Both the position numbers and the translations under genes were made by a program. A DNA stretch of 64,000 nt from an uncultured Lachnospiraceae bacterium (lineage in GTDB: Bacteria; Bacillota; Clostridia; Lachnospirales; Lachnospiraceae), in contig CALWSC010000026.1 in assembly GCA_944384105.1 (NCBI GenBank), forward strand, positions 1 to 64,000, given 5' to 3'. Shown here piece by piece: positions 27,073 to 34,338 of the stretch (its first letter is position 1; every line of letters starts with the position of its first letter). The notes under the pieces were generated by a model, which ran no database searches, was not told the origin of the DNA, and was given only the letters and a program-made list of their open reading frames with translations.

Positions 27073-27218
27073 GCTGCCACCTCCGCTTCCCGGTACACCA
27101 GTGTCCCGCCAGGCTCCCGGCTGCTCTCTCGTAAATTTGCCGTCAGATATACGATCCCTGCAATCCCAAGAAGGATTGCGGCAATCAGCGCATAGAAATA
27201 GATCTTCTTCCCGGTCAT
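27069..27218 (-). CDS. 49-residue single-pass membrane protein heading the spoVA operon
   Basis: This small gene lies between sigF and spoVAA. It begins MTGKKIYFYALIAAILLGIA, has one transmembrane segment at about residues 6-27 and a short charged tail. The ATG at 27218 has AAAAGGA nine bases upstream, and the stop overlaps the spoVAA start by 4 bases (ATGA), the same coupling seen between spoVAA and spoVAB. That arrangement argues it is translated. I know no function for it; B. subtilis has no obvious counterpart here. A longer in-frame start exists but lacks a ribosome site. Confidence 0.65.
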   Translation of the reverse strand: MTGKKIYFYALIAAILLGIAGIVYLTANLRESSREPGGTLVYREAEVAA

Positions 27219-27254
27219 TTCTCTCACATCCTTTTCTGAAATCTCTTCTGTGTT

Positions 27255-27283
27255 TAGTGTGCCGTTTCCGCACAAAAATATAC
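27255..27283 (-). promoter_or_regulatory. Candidate sigma-G/sigma-F promoter of the spoVA operon
   Basis: Minus-strand GTATA at 27283-27279 fits the -35 of forespore sigma factors (GYATR), then 17 bases, then CACACTA at 27261-27255, one base off the sigma-G -10 pattern CATnnTA. It lies about 37 bases before the 49-residue gene and right behind the sigF terminator. spoVA is a sigma-G operon in B. subtilis, which is why I looked here. Confidence 0.55.
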
Positions 27284-27308
27284 GGGGAAAGTTTTACAAC
27301 TTTCCCCG
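27272..27308 (-). terminator. Intrinsic terminator at the sigF stop
   Basis: A perfect 11-base stem (27283-27293 with 27298-27308), four-base loop and TATATTTTTG tail on the minus strand. The stem includes the last sigF codons, and its base coincides with the -35 of the candidate spoVA promoter. Confidence 0.82.
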
Positions 27309-28007
27309 CAGATTTTTTAATATTTTCTTTTCCATCCTGGACACCTGCACCTGGGAAATGCCAAGCTCTGCTGCGATCTCTGTCTGCGTCTTTTCCCCGT
27401 AATAACGCAGATAGATGAGCCTGCGTTCCTGCGGATTCAACGTCCCCAGGATTTCTTCCAGAAAAATCTGGTTTAACACTTCCTCGTTTCTGTCCTTTTT
27501 TTCTTCCAGCTTGTCCATCAGCGAAATATCATTGCCGTCCCCCTGATAAATAGTCTTGTGCAGGGATTCCACCTGACTGCCCGCCTCCAGTGCGAGCACA
27601 ACCTCCTCGGTACTGAGCGCAATCGCATCAGCGATCTCCGTGACCGTCGGCTCCCGTCCGTACTCTGCCTCCAGCTTCTCCCTGGCCCGCAGCGCACGCA
27701 CTGCAGTCTCCTTCATCGTGCGGCTGACCTTGAGCATCCCGTCATCTCTCAGAAACCGCTTGATCTCTCCGGTGATCATCGGCACCGCATACGTAGAGAA
27801 CCTGACATCGTAGGCAAGATCGAATTTATCGATTGCCTTTAACAGCCCGATGCTTCCTATCTGAAACAGATCCTCCTGCTCCACGCCGCGGTTGCGGAAA
27901 CGCCTCACGATGCTCCACACCAGCCCCAGATTTTCCTGCACCAGCAATTCCCTCGCTGCTTTATCCCCGTCGTGCGCCCTCCTTAACAGAGTCAGCGTAT
28001 CCTCCAT
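27294..28007 (-). CDS. sigF: RNA polymerase sporulation sigma factor F
   Basis: Sigma-F is the first forespore-specific sigma factor. The 237-residue protein has region 2 (LVQENLGLVWSIVRRF, FQIGSIGLLKAIDKFD, VRFSTYAVPMITGEIKRFLRDDG), region 3, and region 4 with ERRLIYLRYYGEKTQTEIAAELGISQVQVSRMEKK split over the -35-binding helix-turn-helix. It lies 51 bases downstream of its own anti-sigma factor gene spoIIAB, the conserved order. SigG is similar, but linkage to spoIIAA/AB identifies sigF. Confidence 0.96.
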   Translation of the reverse strand: MEDTLTLLRRAHDGDKAARELLVQENLGLVWSIVRRFRNRGVEQEDLFQIGSIGLLKAIDKFDLAYDVRFSTYAVPMITGEIKRFLRDDGMLKVSRTMKETAVRALRAREKLEAEYGREPTVTEIADAIALSTEEVVLALEAGSQVESLHKTIYQGDGNDISLMDKLEEKKDRNEEVLNQIFLEEILGTLNPQERRLIYLRYYGEKTQTEIAAELGISQVQVSRMEKKILKNLRGKL

Positions 28008-28058
28008 ACAGCCTCCTTTCGCCCGTTTCCGACAGGGTTTTTTATTCTTTTTCTAATT

Positions 28059-28505
28059 CTAATCTTCAAATGGATGAGAGGAACGCCCCATGGTCTTCTT
28101 CATATGCACCTGCGTGCCCTCCCCCGGCTTCGAGACAACAACCACCTCGTCCATGAAAGCCTCCATAAACGCAAAGCCCATACCTGAGCGTTCCAGCTCC
28201 GGTTTGGTAGTAAAAAGAGGCTCCATCGCCTTTTTTACGTCCTCAATTCCCTTTCCGTAGTCAATAACCGTGATGTAGAAATCCTGGCATACGATCTTAC
28301 ACTCAATGCGTATCTTATGTACCGTCTGCTCGTATCCGTGAATGATAGAGTTCGTAATCGCTTCTGAGACGGCTGTCTTTAAGTCTGCCACCTCCTCGAG
28401 CGTCGGGTTGAGCTGCGTTGAAAACGCCGCCACAGCCACCCGTGCAAAGCCCTCATTGCACGATCTGCTGTCAAACTCCAGAACCATCTCATTCGTGCGC
28501 TCCAT
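28059..28505 (-). CDS. spoIIAB: Anti-sigma F factor SpoIIAB
   Basis: A 148-residue GHKL-type kinase that binds and holds sigma-F and phosphorylates SpoIIAA. The N box is SEAITNSIIHGY and the G1 box DYGKGIED, followed by the ATP-lid glycines in ERSGMGFAFMEAF. The start overlaps the spoIIAA stop by 17 bases with AAAGGAGG in front of it. Confidence 0.96.
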   Translation of the reverse strand: MERTNEMVLEFDSRSCNEGFARVAVAAFSTQLNPTLEEVADLKTAVSEAITNSIIHGYEQTVHKIRIECKIVCQDFYITVIDYGKGIEDVKKAMEPLFTTKPELERSGMGFAFMEAFMDEVVVVSKPGEGTQVHMKKTMGRSSHPFED

Positions 28506-28851
28506 AGCTGCCTCCTTTCTGTCCTGCCGTATCCCAGGACCGCTCCTGCTCCACGGTAATAAATTTCAAAAGGCCGGACATACGCATAATCTTCTCCACA
28601 CGCTCGTTCACATGGGCCGCGCTGACTCTGCCGCCCACAAGGCGGATGTTCTTGTACCGCCCCATGATCACTCCGATTCCGGAGCTGTCCATAAATTCCG
28701 TGTTGCGGAAATCGAAGCGGATACTTTTAATGTTTTCCCGTTCCAGAATTCGATCCGCACCGATGCGGATCTCCTCCGCTGTGTGATGATCCAGCTCCTT
28801 GGGAACCAGAACAGTCAGTATTGTATCCCTAACCTGAAATGTCTCTCTCAT
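28489..28851 (-). CDS. spoIIAA: Anti-sigma F factor antagonist SpoIIAA
   Basis: A 120-residue STAS-domain protein that releases sigma-F when dephosphorylated. The phosphorylated serine lies in FMDSSGIGVIMGRY, at about residue 65. It is the first gene of spoIIAA-spoIIAB-sigF. The upstream gap holds a terminator from the preceding gene; I saw no convincing sigma-H promoter. Confidence 0.95.
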   Translation of the reverse strand: MRETFQVRDTILTVLVPKELDHHTAEEIRIGADRILERENIKSIRFDFRNTEFMDSSGIGVIMGRYKNIRLVGGRVSAAHVNERVEKIMRMSGLLKFITVEQERSWDTAGQKGGSYGAHE

Positions 28852-28880
28852 ATTTCCTTCCTTTCCATGCCCTGAGCGGC

Positions 28881-28917
28881 AAAAGAAAGAGGATGTGCGT
28901 TCACTTTCTGCACATCC
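28881..28917 (-). terminator. Intrinsic terminator after the TPR gene
   Basis: GGATGTGC/GCACATCC stem (28891-28898 with 28910-28917) followed on the minus strand by TCTTTCTTTTG. It separates the folC unit from spoIIA. Confidence 0.75.
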
Positions 28918-28943
28918 CCAAATCCGAGGTTTCTCTCTGTTAT

Positions 28944-30506
28944 CTATTCTTCCTCCGGCTCTCCGGACTCTTCATCCTCCTGCCCGCCCGAACCGTTCTC
29001 TGATCCGTCCTGAGCATTCCGGCTTCCTGCACTCTCTGCGCTGTCTCCGCCTGTGCTTTCTGCGCCTGCACTGCCTCCCTCTGCACTTTCTTCGCCTGTA
29101 TCCGCAGTTCCGGTTCCGCCGAGCTGTTCGATATAATTCTTCGCACTGTCAGCTCTCTTGCCCGGGAACTTCTCGACAATCTCCTGGAATGCTGCAATCG
29201 CCTCCGCTGTACTGCCCTGCGAACGGTAGGCGTGCGCCAGCGTATTTAAGACCTGGTAATCCTCATCGTTAATCTCCTTTGCCTTTGTCAGAAGATCAAT
29301 CGCAGTGGGATAATCTTCACGGTCAAAAGCGTCCACGCCATCCTTTTTCAGGCTGCGGAACAGTGTCGTCTTCACATTGTCGTAAATATTGTCATAGATC
29401 TGCTGTGCTTCCACGGAGAGCTGCTCCCGGTTCACATTTTGGAGCACGTTTGCAGCGTTTGTGTATTCTTCCCGTGAATATACCTCCTGTGCCTTGATGA
29501 GATTTTCATAACTTGTAACCTTATCGTTGGCCTGCGCGATCTGCTGCTGAGCGGATTCCACAGTTGCCTGAGACTGCGCGATCTGCTCATTCAGTTCGTC
29601 GAGCGTCGCCGACTGGCTCGCCATTGTATTGCTGTACTCTACAACCTTCTCATTGGCCGATCGGTTGATTCCCTGCTTTACCGCAGGCACTACGAGAAAA
29701 CCTACCACACACGCGCCGACCAGTACGCCGATACCCAGGTTCAGCAGTGTCGCCATACTGGAACTCTCACGGAATGTCGGCGGCTGGATAATGGTATCAT
29801 TCCCGGACACATACGCTGTACGGATCCCCTCCTCGCCCGCAGGCGTCTTCTCTTTTCTTCCCCAGCGGGACTGCTCCAGCTTCGTCGCCGTACCGGTCTG
29901 CTCATCCACTTCCTTTAAGAAACGCAGCGTCGTGGAATTCGTCTTATCAATCCGCGCCGCCTTCTTCAGGATTCTTCGCGCCTTCTCATACTTCTCATTC
30001 TTAATGTAAATCAGCGCGAGCAGATGGTATCCCTTGATAAGCTTGGGATTCTGTGCCAGAATCTTCTTGAGCTGAATTGCGGCAACGTCCTCATTTCCCT
30101 CGCGGCAGCACTTCAGCGCTTCATTATACTTCTTGATTGTCTGATTGATATTGTCCAGCTTATTCGGCTCCGCCTGAAGCTTCTGAATATACTGGGAAGC
30201 AATGTTGTAGTCCGGCATGATATTCTTGCTGATGACCCATTCGCTCAGCGCCGCCACAGCCTCCCCGGTCTCAAAATAGACGAGGCCCAGCAGGTTTCTC
30301 GCCTGGATATTCAGCTTATTGAACTTCAGGCTTCTCTTTAGCAGGTCGATTGCGCCGGAGAGGTCGCGGATCTCCGCCTTCTCCAGCCCTTTGTTATAAT
30401 ACAGATTGGAAAGCTGATACGCCTTGCGCTGTACGCTGATGTCGCATCCGCACTCCGGACAGTAATCCGAATTCGTGAGCCTTGCTCCGCAGTTCATACA
30501 GTTCAT
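28944..30506 (-). CDS. Zinc-ribbon and TPR membrane protein
   Basis: A 520-residue protein I can describe but not name. An N-terminal zinc ribbon has CMNCGARL and CPECGCD within the first 25 residues. TPR-like repeats fill residues 35-200, one transmembrane segment lies at about 252-276 (GIGVLVGACVVGFLVVPAV), then a coiled coil rich in Q/A, two or three further TPRs outside the membrane, and a tail of E, S and G. The topology suggests a cytoplasmic-to-envelope scaffold. The ATG at 30506 has AGAGGG upstream; a GTG at 30521 sits inside the better Shine-Dalgarno and is rejected. It follows a 47-residue gene and folC. Confidence 0.8.
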   Translation of the reverse strand: MNCMNCGARLTNSDYCPECGCDISVQRKAYQLSNLYYNKGLEKAEIRDLSGAIDLLKRSLKFNKLNIQARNLLGLVYFETGEAVAALSEWVISKNIMPDYNIASQYIQKLQAEPNKLDNINQTIKKYNEALKCCREGNEDVAAIQLKKILAQNPKLIKGYHLLALIYIKNEKYEKARRILKKAARIDKTNSTTLRFLKEVDEQTGTATKLEQSRWGRKEKTPAGEEGIRTAYVSGNDTIIQPPTFRESSSMATLLNLGIGVLVGACVVGFLVVPAVKQGINRSANEKVVEYSNTMASQSATLDELNEQIAQSQATVESAQQQIAQANDKVTSYENLIKAQEVYSREEYTNAANVLQNVNREQLSVEAQQIYDNIYDNVKTTLFRSLKKDGVDAFDREDYPTAIDLLTKAKEINDEDYQVLNTLAHAYRSQGSTAEAIAAFQEIVEKFPGKRADSAKNYIEQLGGTGTADTGEESAEGGSAGAESTGGDSAESAGSRNAQDGSENGSGGQEDEESGEPEEE

Positions 30507-30517
30507 TCGTATCCCTC

Positions 30518-30661
30518 TCACTCCTTATTCTGCTGTGTCTTCATCATCTCTTTGAGGATATCGATCACATCGGTCAGATCCCGGTTGTAGATGGCGCTCT
30601 CCACCTCGTCCACATCCAGGCTCGGTTTAAATTTCTTCAGTTCCTCTTCGTAATTAATCAT
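30518..30661 (-). CDS. 47-residue soluble protein between folC and the TPR gene
   Basis: A short gene beginning MINYEEELKKFKPSLDVDEV and ending KEMMKTQQNKE, acidic and helical in character, with no membrane segment. A clear GAGGAG precedes the ATG, it begins 25 bases after the folC stop and ends 11 bases before the TPR gene start, and the downstream Shine-Dalgarno lies within its last codons. This packing and the ribosome site make it likely to be real. Function unknown; a small partner of the TPR protein is a guess. Confidence 0.6.
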   Translation of the reverse strand: MINYEEELKKFKPSLDVDEVESAIYNRDLTDVIDILKEMMKTQQNKE

Positions 30662-30686
30662 TTTTTCTCTCCTCGTAATTCCGCGT

Positions 30687-31979
30687 TCACTTTACAGTGT
30701 CCAGTACAGCCTTGATCTCCCCGATCAGATAGAGCGATCCCACGCAGAAAAGCATCGCATCTCCCCGGTTTTCACACGCTCTGCGAAATGCCGTATCCGC
30801 ATGCGGTTCCGCGTGGACGGACGGACAGCCGCACTTTTCAAACAGCTCGGCAAGCTCATCAGCCGGAACGCTCCGATAGCCTCCGACCTCAGTAGTCACG
30901 ACAGACTCCGGATGCACACGCTCACAGATCGTCCGGATCATCTCCGGATAATCCTTATCTGACACTGCGGAGAAGAGCATGTGAATCCTGTTCTCCCTGC
31001 CGAAATATTCTGCTGTCTCCACGAAACGCCCGATGCCGTCCTCATTGTGCGCACCATCTATGATAACGCCGGGCAGCACAGTCTCCATCCTGCCCTCCCA
31101 GTGAGAATTTGCGATTCCGCGGATCAGCGTCTTATTGTCAATGCCGTGCACCGGCTCAAGCTTTTTCATCGTAAAGTATGCCAGCGCTGCATTCATCATC
31201 TGGTACGGGGCAATGTACGGGATCGACAGCTCCTCCGTCTCCTCGCCCGGATAGCGGAAGAGAAACCGGATGCCCTCTTTTGTATTGGACACAAGCTCAT
31301 ACATATCATCTGTCAGCTCATACGATTCGCTGCCGCACTCGCGTGCTCTCTGGGCAATCACTGCAGATGCCTCCGGACGATGCCCGTCGTACACGACCAT
31401 GACGCCCGGCTTGATAATGCCCGCCTTTTCTCCTGCAATCTCGGGAATTGTCTCTCCCAGGTACTCCGTGTGATCCAGGCCGATCGACGTAATAATGCAT
31501 GCCAGCGGGTCTTTGATCACATTTGTTGCATCCAGTCTTCCTCCAAGCCCTGTCTCCAGTATGATATAATCGACGTTCTCCTCAGCAAACATTACCATTC
31601 CCATCAGAAACAGTGTCTCAAAGTAGCTCGGATGATCGTGTCCCTCTGCGGTAAACGCATCAATCACGCGCTTCGTCTCCAGAAATACGCGCAGAAATGT
31701 CTCGTCGTCCACATCCCGGTCATTGATCTTGTATCTCTCATTGATCTTCACAAGATGCGGGGAAGTGAACAGACCGCAGCGGCAGCCGCCCTCCATCAGC
31801 ATGGCGTTCAGATACGCGCAGGTGCTTCCCTTGCCGTTTGTGCCCGCCACATGGATAATCTTTCTCCCCTTCTCGGGGTTCCCCAGACGGTTCAGCAGCT
31901 CTCTTGTGTGCTCCGGGGGGTTTTTTGTAGTAAACTTCGGGATGTCTTCAATATAATCAACAGCTTCTCTATAATTCAA
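30687..31979 (-). CDS. folC: Folylpolyglutamate synthase/dihydrofolate synthase
   Basis: FolC adds glutamate to folates (and to dihydropteroate in bifunctional forms). The P-loop is in IHVAGTNGKGSTCAYLNAM, the Mur-ligase-like middle has YIILETGLGGRLDATN and SIGLDHTEYLG, and the C-terminal domain has VIIDGAHNEDGI. I place the start at the TTG at 31979 (LNYREAVDYIEDIPKF), where family members begin, giving 430 residues; GGTGGT lies just upstream. The open frame extends 51 more codons, but that segment contains the promoter. Confidence 0.93.
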   Translation of the reverse strand: MNYREAVDYIEDIPKFTTKNPPEHTRELLNRLGNPEKGRKIIHVAGTNGKGSTCAYLNAMLMEGGCRCGLFTSPHLVKINERYKINDRDVDDETFLRVFLETKRVIDAFTAEGHDHPSYFETLFLMGMVMFAEENVDYIILETGLGGRLDATNVIKDPLACIITSIGLDHTEYLGETIPEIAGEKAGIIKPGVMVVYDGHRPEASAVIAQRARECGSESYELTDDMYELVSNTKEGIRFLFRYPGEETEELSIPYIAPYQMMNAALAYFTMKKLEPVHGIDNKTLIRGIANSHWEGRMETVLPGVIIDGAHNEDGIGRFVETAEYFGRENRIHMLFSAVSDKDYPEMIRTICERVHPESVVTTEVGGYRSVPADELAELFEKCGCPSVHAEPHADTAFRRACENRGDAMLFCVGSLYLIGEIKAVLDTVK

Positions 31980-32046
31980 AAATACCACCACTTTATCATA
32001 ATGTAGGATACCCGCCCCGCCTGTCCGGTGGTTCGGGTTCCTTTTC

Positions 32047-32074
32047 ATTATAATATAGTGGTGGAATATGTCCA
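32047..32074 (-). promoter_or_regulatory. Sigma-A promoter of folC
   Basis: Minus-strand -35 TGGACA (5 of 6), 16-base spacer and perfect -10 TATAAT, about 68 bases upstream of the TTG start. It supports the shorter folC start. Confidence 0.75.
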
Positions 32075-32168
32075 TACCTATTTTCACAAATTTTTCCGAC
32101 ACGCCGCGCGCTTTTTGGCGAATTTCTTTCACATACCGGCGATGAGCCCGCTGTCCGGCACCTGAAGC

Positions 32169-34316
32169 TTATTGTTCTGTGCTGTCGGCAGGCGATGTCT
32201 GCGCCGGAATCTGCCCCTCTTCGCTATTCTCATTCAGCGTCTGCGGCTCTTCGGGCGCATGATAAATCAGAGAATCGGTACGGCTTAACACTTTCTTAGT
32301 CGGGCTGTTGCTCTGCTGCGCAATGTCGATCTCATCCCCGTCGGCCAGCTCCAGCCCCTGAACCATGAGCATTTCGTTGCTCACCATAATCGTATCCTGA
32401 AGTTCTCTGTTTACCTCCACACGGCTTGACGCTGTGAAGTTTTCTCCGTAAAAATACCATGTATTCTCCGACTCCTCCTCAAAACGGTCAAGCGTGATGT
32501 CCTTTACGCCCAGCCGCATATCCGTCTTCTTAAACGGATTTTCTCCGCCGTAGACATACTTCTCACCATAAAGGATGTCATACTGCAGCGCCTCAAGATC
32601 CACCTGATAATTCTTTGTATTTTTACGTGTCTGATGATAGCGCACCAGTGTTCCCTCATGGATTCCCAGACGGTCAAGCACCTCAGCCCCGATCTGGTAT
32701 GCGGCAAGATTCTCATCTTTTTTCTCCATTCCGAAGTTATCCCAGATGATGTACTGCGTCTGAAAGAGATATTTGTTTTTTACATCCTCCACCTCAAGCC
32801 CCATTGTCGGAAGATGATCGCCGTACATCACCAGAACAACAGGCTCTGGATATTCCATCAGACGGTCCGTGAGCTGCTTGATAAATTCATCCATCTCATG
32901 AATCATATTTACATAATATTCCCAGGAATAATTATTTTTCTCCCTGTTCTCTGCTCCTGTAACCGTGATCTCGGGATCCTCAAGCACCGGTTCCGGATAA
33001 TATTCACCGTGTCCCTGCACGGAAATCGTGTACACATAGTCCGGCCCCTCGGTGGAATTCAGGCAGTCCATAATCTCGTCAGTCAAAATATGGTCCTTCA
33101 CCCACCCGGTCGGCGTCACATCGGAAATATCCCGCATATACTCCTCCGATGTAAAGCTGTCAAAGCCCAGTTTCGGAAACACGCTCTTTCTGGAATAGAA
33201 GTTGGCCTCGTTATTGTGAACCGCATGCGTGGAATAGCCAAGATTCTTCAGCACATACGGTATGCTCTCGCACGTCGTCTCCTGCAGGATTGACTTGTAT
33301 GGATACTCACCCGGTCCGAAATAATGCATACTCATTCCGGTGATTGTCTCGAACTCCGTATTTGCCGTACCCGCTCCCACAGAGGGCACCCGGTAGTAGC
33401 CTGAAGAATACTCCTTCATCATCTGGCGGAAGTTCGGAATCGGATCCTCCGACAGATTCAGATACTCGACCAGCGTCGGGTCAAAAAACGACTCGAGCTG
33501 CAGAAACAGGATGTTGACGTCCTGATCCTCATCCGTTGCCTCCGGCTCTCCCTCGCTTGCCACAATCTCATCCATCAGTTCCTCGGAATAGCCGTTCGGG
33601 CAGCTGATGCCGGTGTTGAAAATCGTGGTCAGGAGACCGTAGGGATAGCCGTAATCCTCATATGCAAACGCTACATTTCCAAAATAATTGGAGATCACGC
33701 GGTTTTCCAGCGCCAGCTTTGTAACCCCGCTGAATATGAGCACCATGACGACCACAAAGCCCGCTGCCCAGGGATAGTGCATTCTCCCACGGTATTTCGG
33801 AGCCTTGATGAGCAGAAAGATCAGTCCGGCAATTACCAGAAGGATGCCGATGCACGACATAACCATCACCGGCACGCTCATGTATTTGTTCATCGTGTTG
33901 AAAGCATCCGCGACCAGTTTCAAATCCGGGCCGGTAAACGGCGTCACGCGGACTGCGAGCAGCCCGCCGTTGATACATCCGAGCGCCAGCCAGAATACCG
34001 CCAGCAGGGCCCTGGCAAAGCCCCTGCGGCGGAACAGCCATACGACTGTCGTAGTGGTGAAGATCAGCAGCGTATTGTACAGAAATACAAGCGGCTTATC
34101 TGTCATGAATTCCCATGCCTCCCGCAGGGAGTGACGGGATATCGTCTCAATTATCAGATAAAGCAGGCAGCAGCCCAGCATCTGAAGCGGCACCGAGAGC
34201 AGGTTGCAGATCCGAATTGCCTTCTGCTTTCCCGAAAGGCTGCGAAACGGAACGTTCTGCACCTTTGGCGCTTTTTTCCTCTCCCCCGAAAACATCTTCA
34301 AATGGACTTTCTTCAC
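32169..34316 (-). CDS. LTA synthase family membrane sulfatase
   Basis: A 715-residue member of the lipoteichoic acid synthase/alkaline phosphatase superfamily. Five N-terminal membrane helices (to about residue 215) precede an extracellular sulfatase domain. The catalytic threonine region is GAGTANTEFETITGMS; metal-site segments include FLQLESFF, VQGHGEYYP and VMYGDHLP. These enzymes transfer glycerol phosphate or phosphoethanolamine groups to envelope polymers; which one is unclear. Beyond the sulfatase it has an unusual acidic C-terminal extension of over 100 residues ending EGQIPAQTSPADSTEQ. The GTG start has AAAGGA upstream and lies 22 bases after valS. Confidence 0.85.
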   Translation of the reverse strand: MKKVHLKMFSGERKKAPKVQNVPFRSLSGKQKAIRICNLLSVPLQMLGCCLLYLIIETISRHSLREAWEFMTDKPLVFLYNTLLIFTTTTVVWLFRRRGFARALLAVFWLALGCINGGLLAVRVTPFTGPDLKLVADAFNTMNKYMSVPVMVMSCIGILLVIAGLIFLLIKAPKYRGRMHYPWAAGFVVVMVLIFSGVTKLALENRVISNYFGNVAFAYEDYGYPYGLLTTIFNTGISCPNGYSEELMDEIVASEGEPEATDEDQDVNILFLQLESFFDPTLVEYLNLSEDPIPNFRQMMKEYSSGYYRVPSVGAGTANTEFETITGMSMHYFGPGEYPYKSILQETTCESIPYVLKNLGYSTHAVHNNEANFYSRKSVFPKLGFDSFTSEEYMRDISDVTPTGWVKDHILTDEIMDCLNSTEGPDYVYTISVQGHGEYYPEPVLEDPEITVTGAENREKNNYSWEYYVNMIHEMDEFIKQLTDRLMEYPEPVVLVMYGDHLPTMGLEVEDVKNKYLFQTQYIIWDNFGMEKKDENLAAYQIGAEVLDRLGIHEGTLVRYHQTRKNTKNYQVDLEALQYDILYGEKYVYGGENPFKKTDMRLGVKDITLDRFEEESENTWYFYGENFTASSRVEVNRELQDTIMVSNEMLMVQGLELADGDEIDIAQQSNSPTKKVLSRTDSLIYHAPEEPQTLNENSEEGQIPAQTSPADSTEQ

Positions 34317-34338
34317 TTTTCAAATCCTTTCCCAGTTC

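Noticed and set aside
28852..28935. A sigma-H promoter for spoIIAA (CGGATTT ... GAAAG)
   Set aside because: Both boxes deviate from consensus, the spacing is 11, and the site falls within the terminator hairpin; support is too weak although a sigma-H promoter is expected from B. subtilis.
30981..32006. A 341-codon plus-strand open frame
   Set aside because: It is the antisense shadow of folC, which has clear motifs on the other strand.
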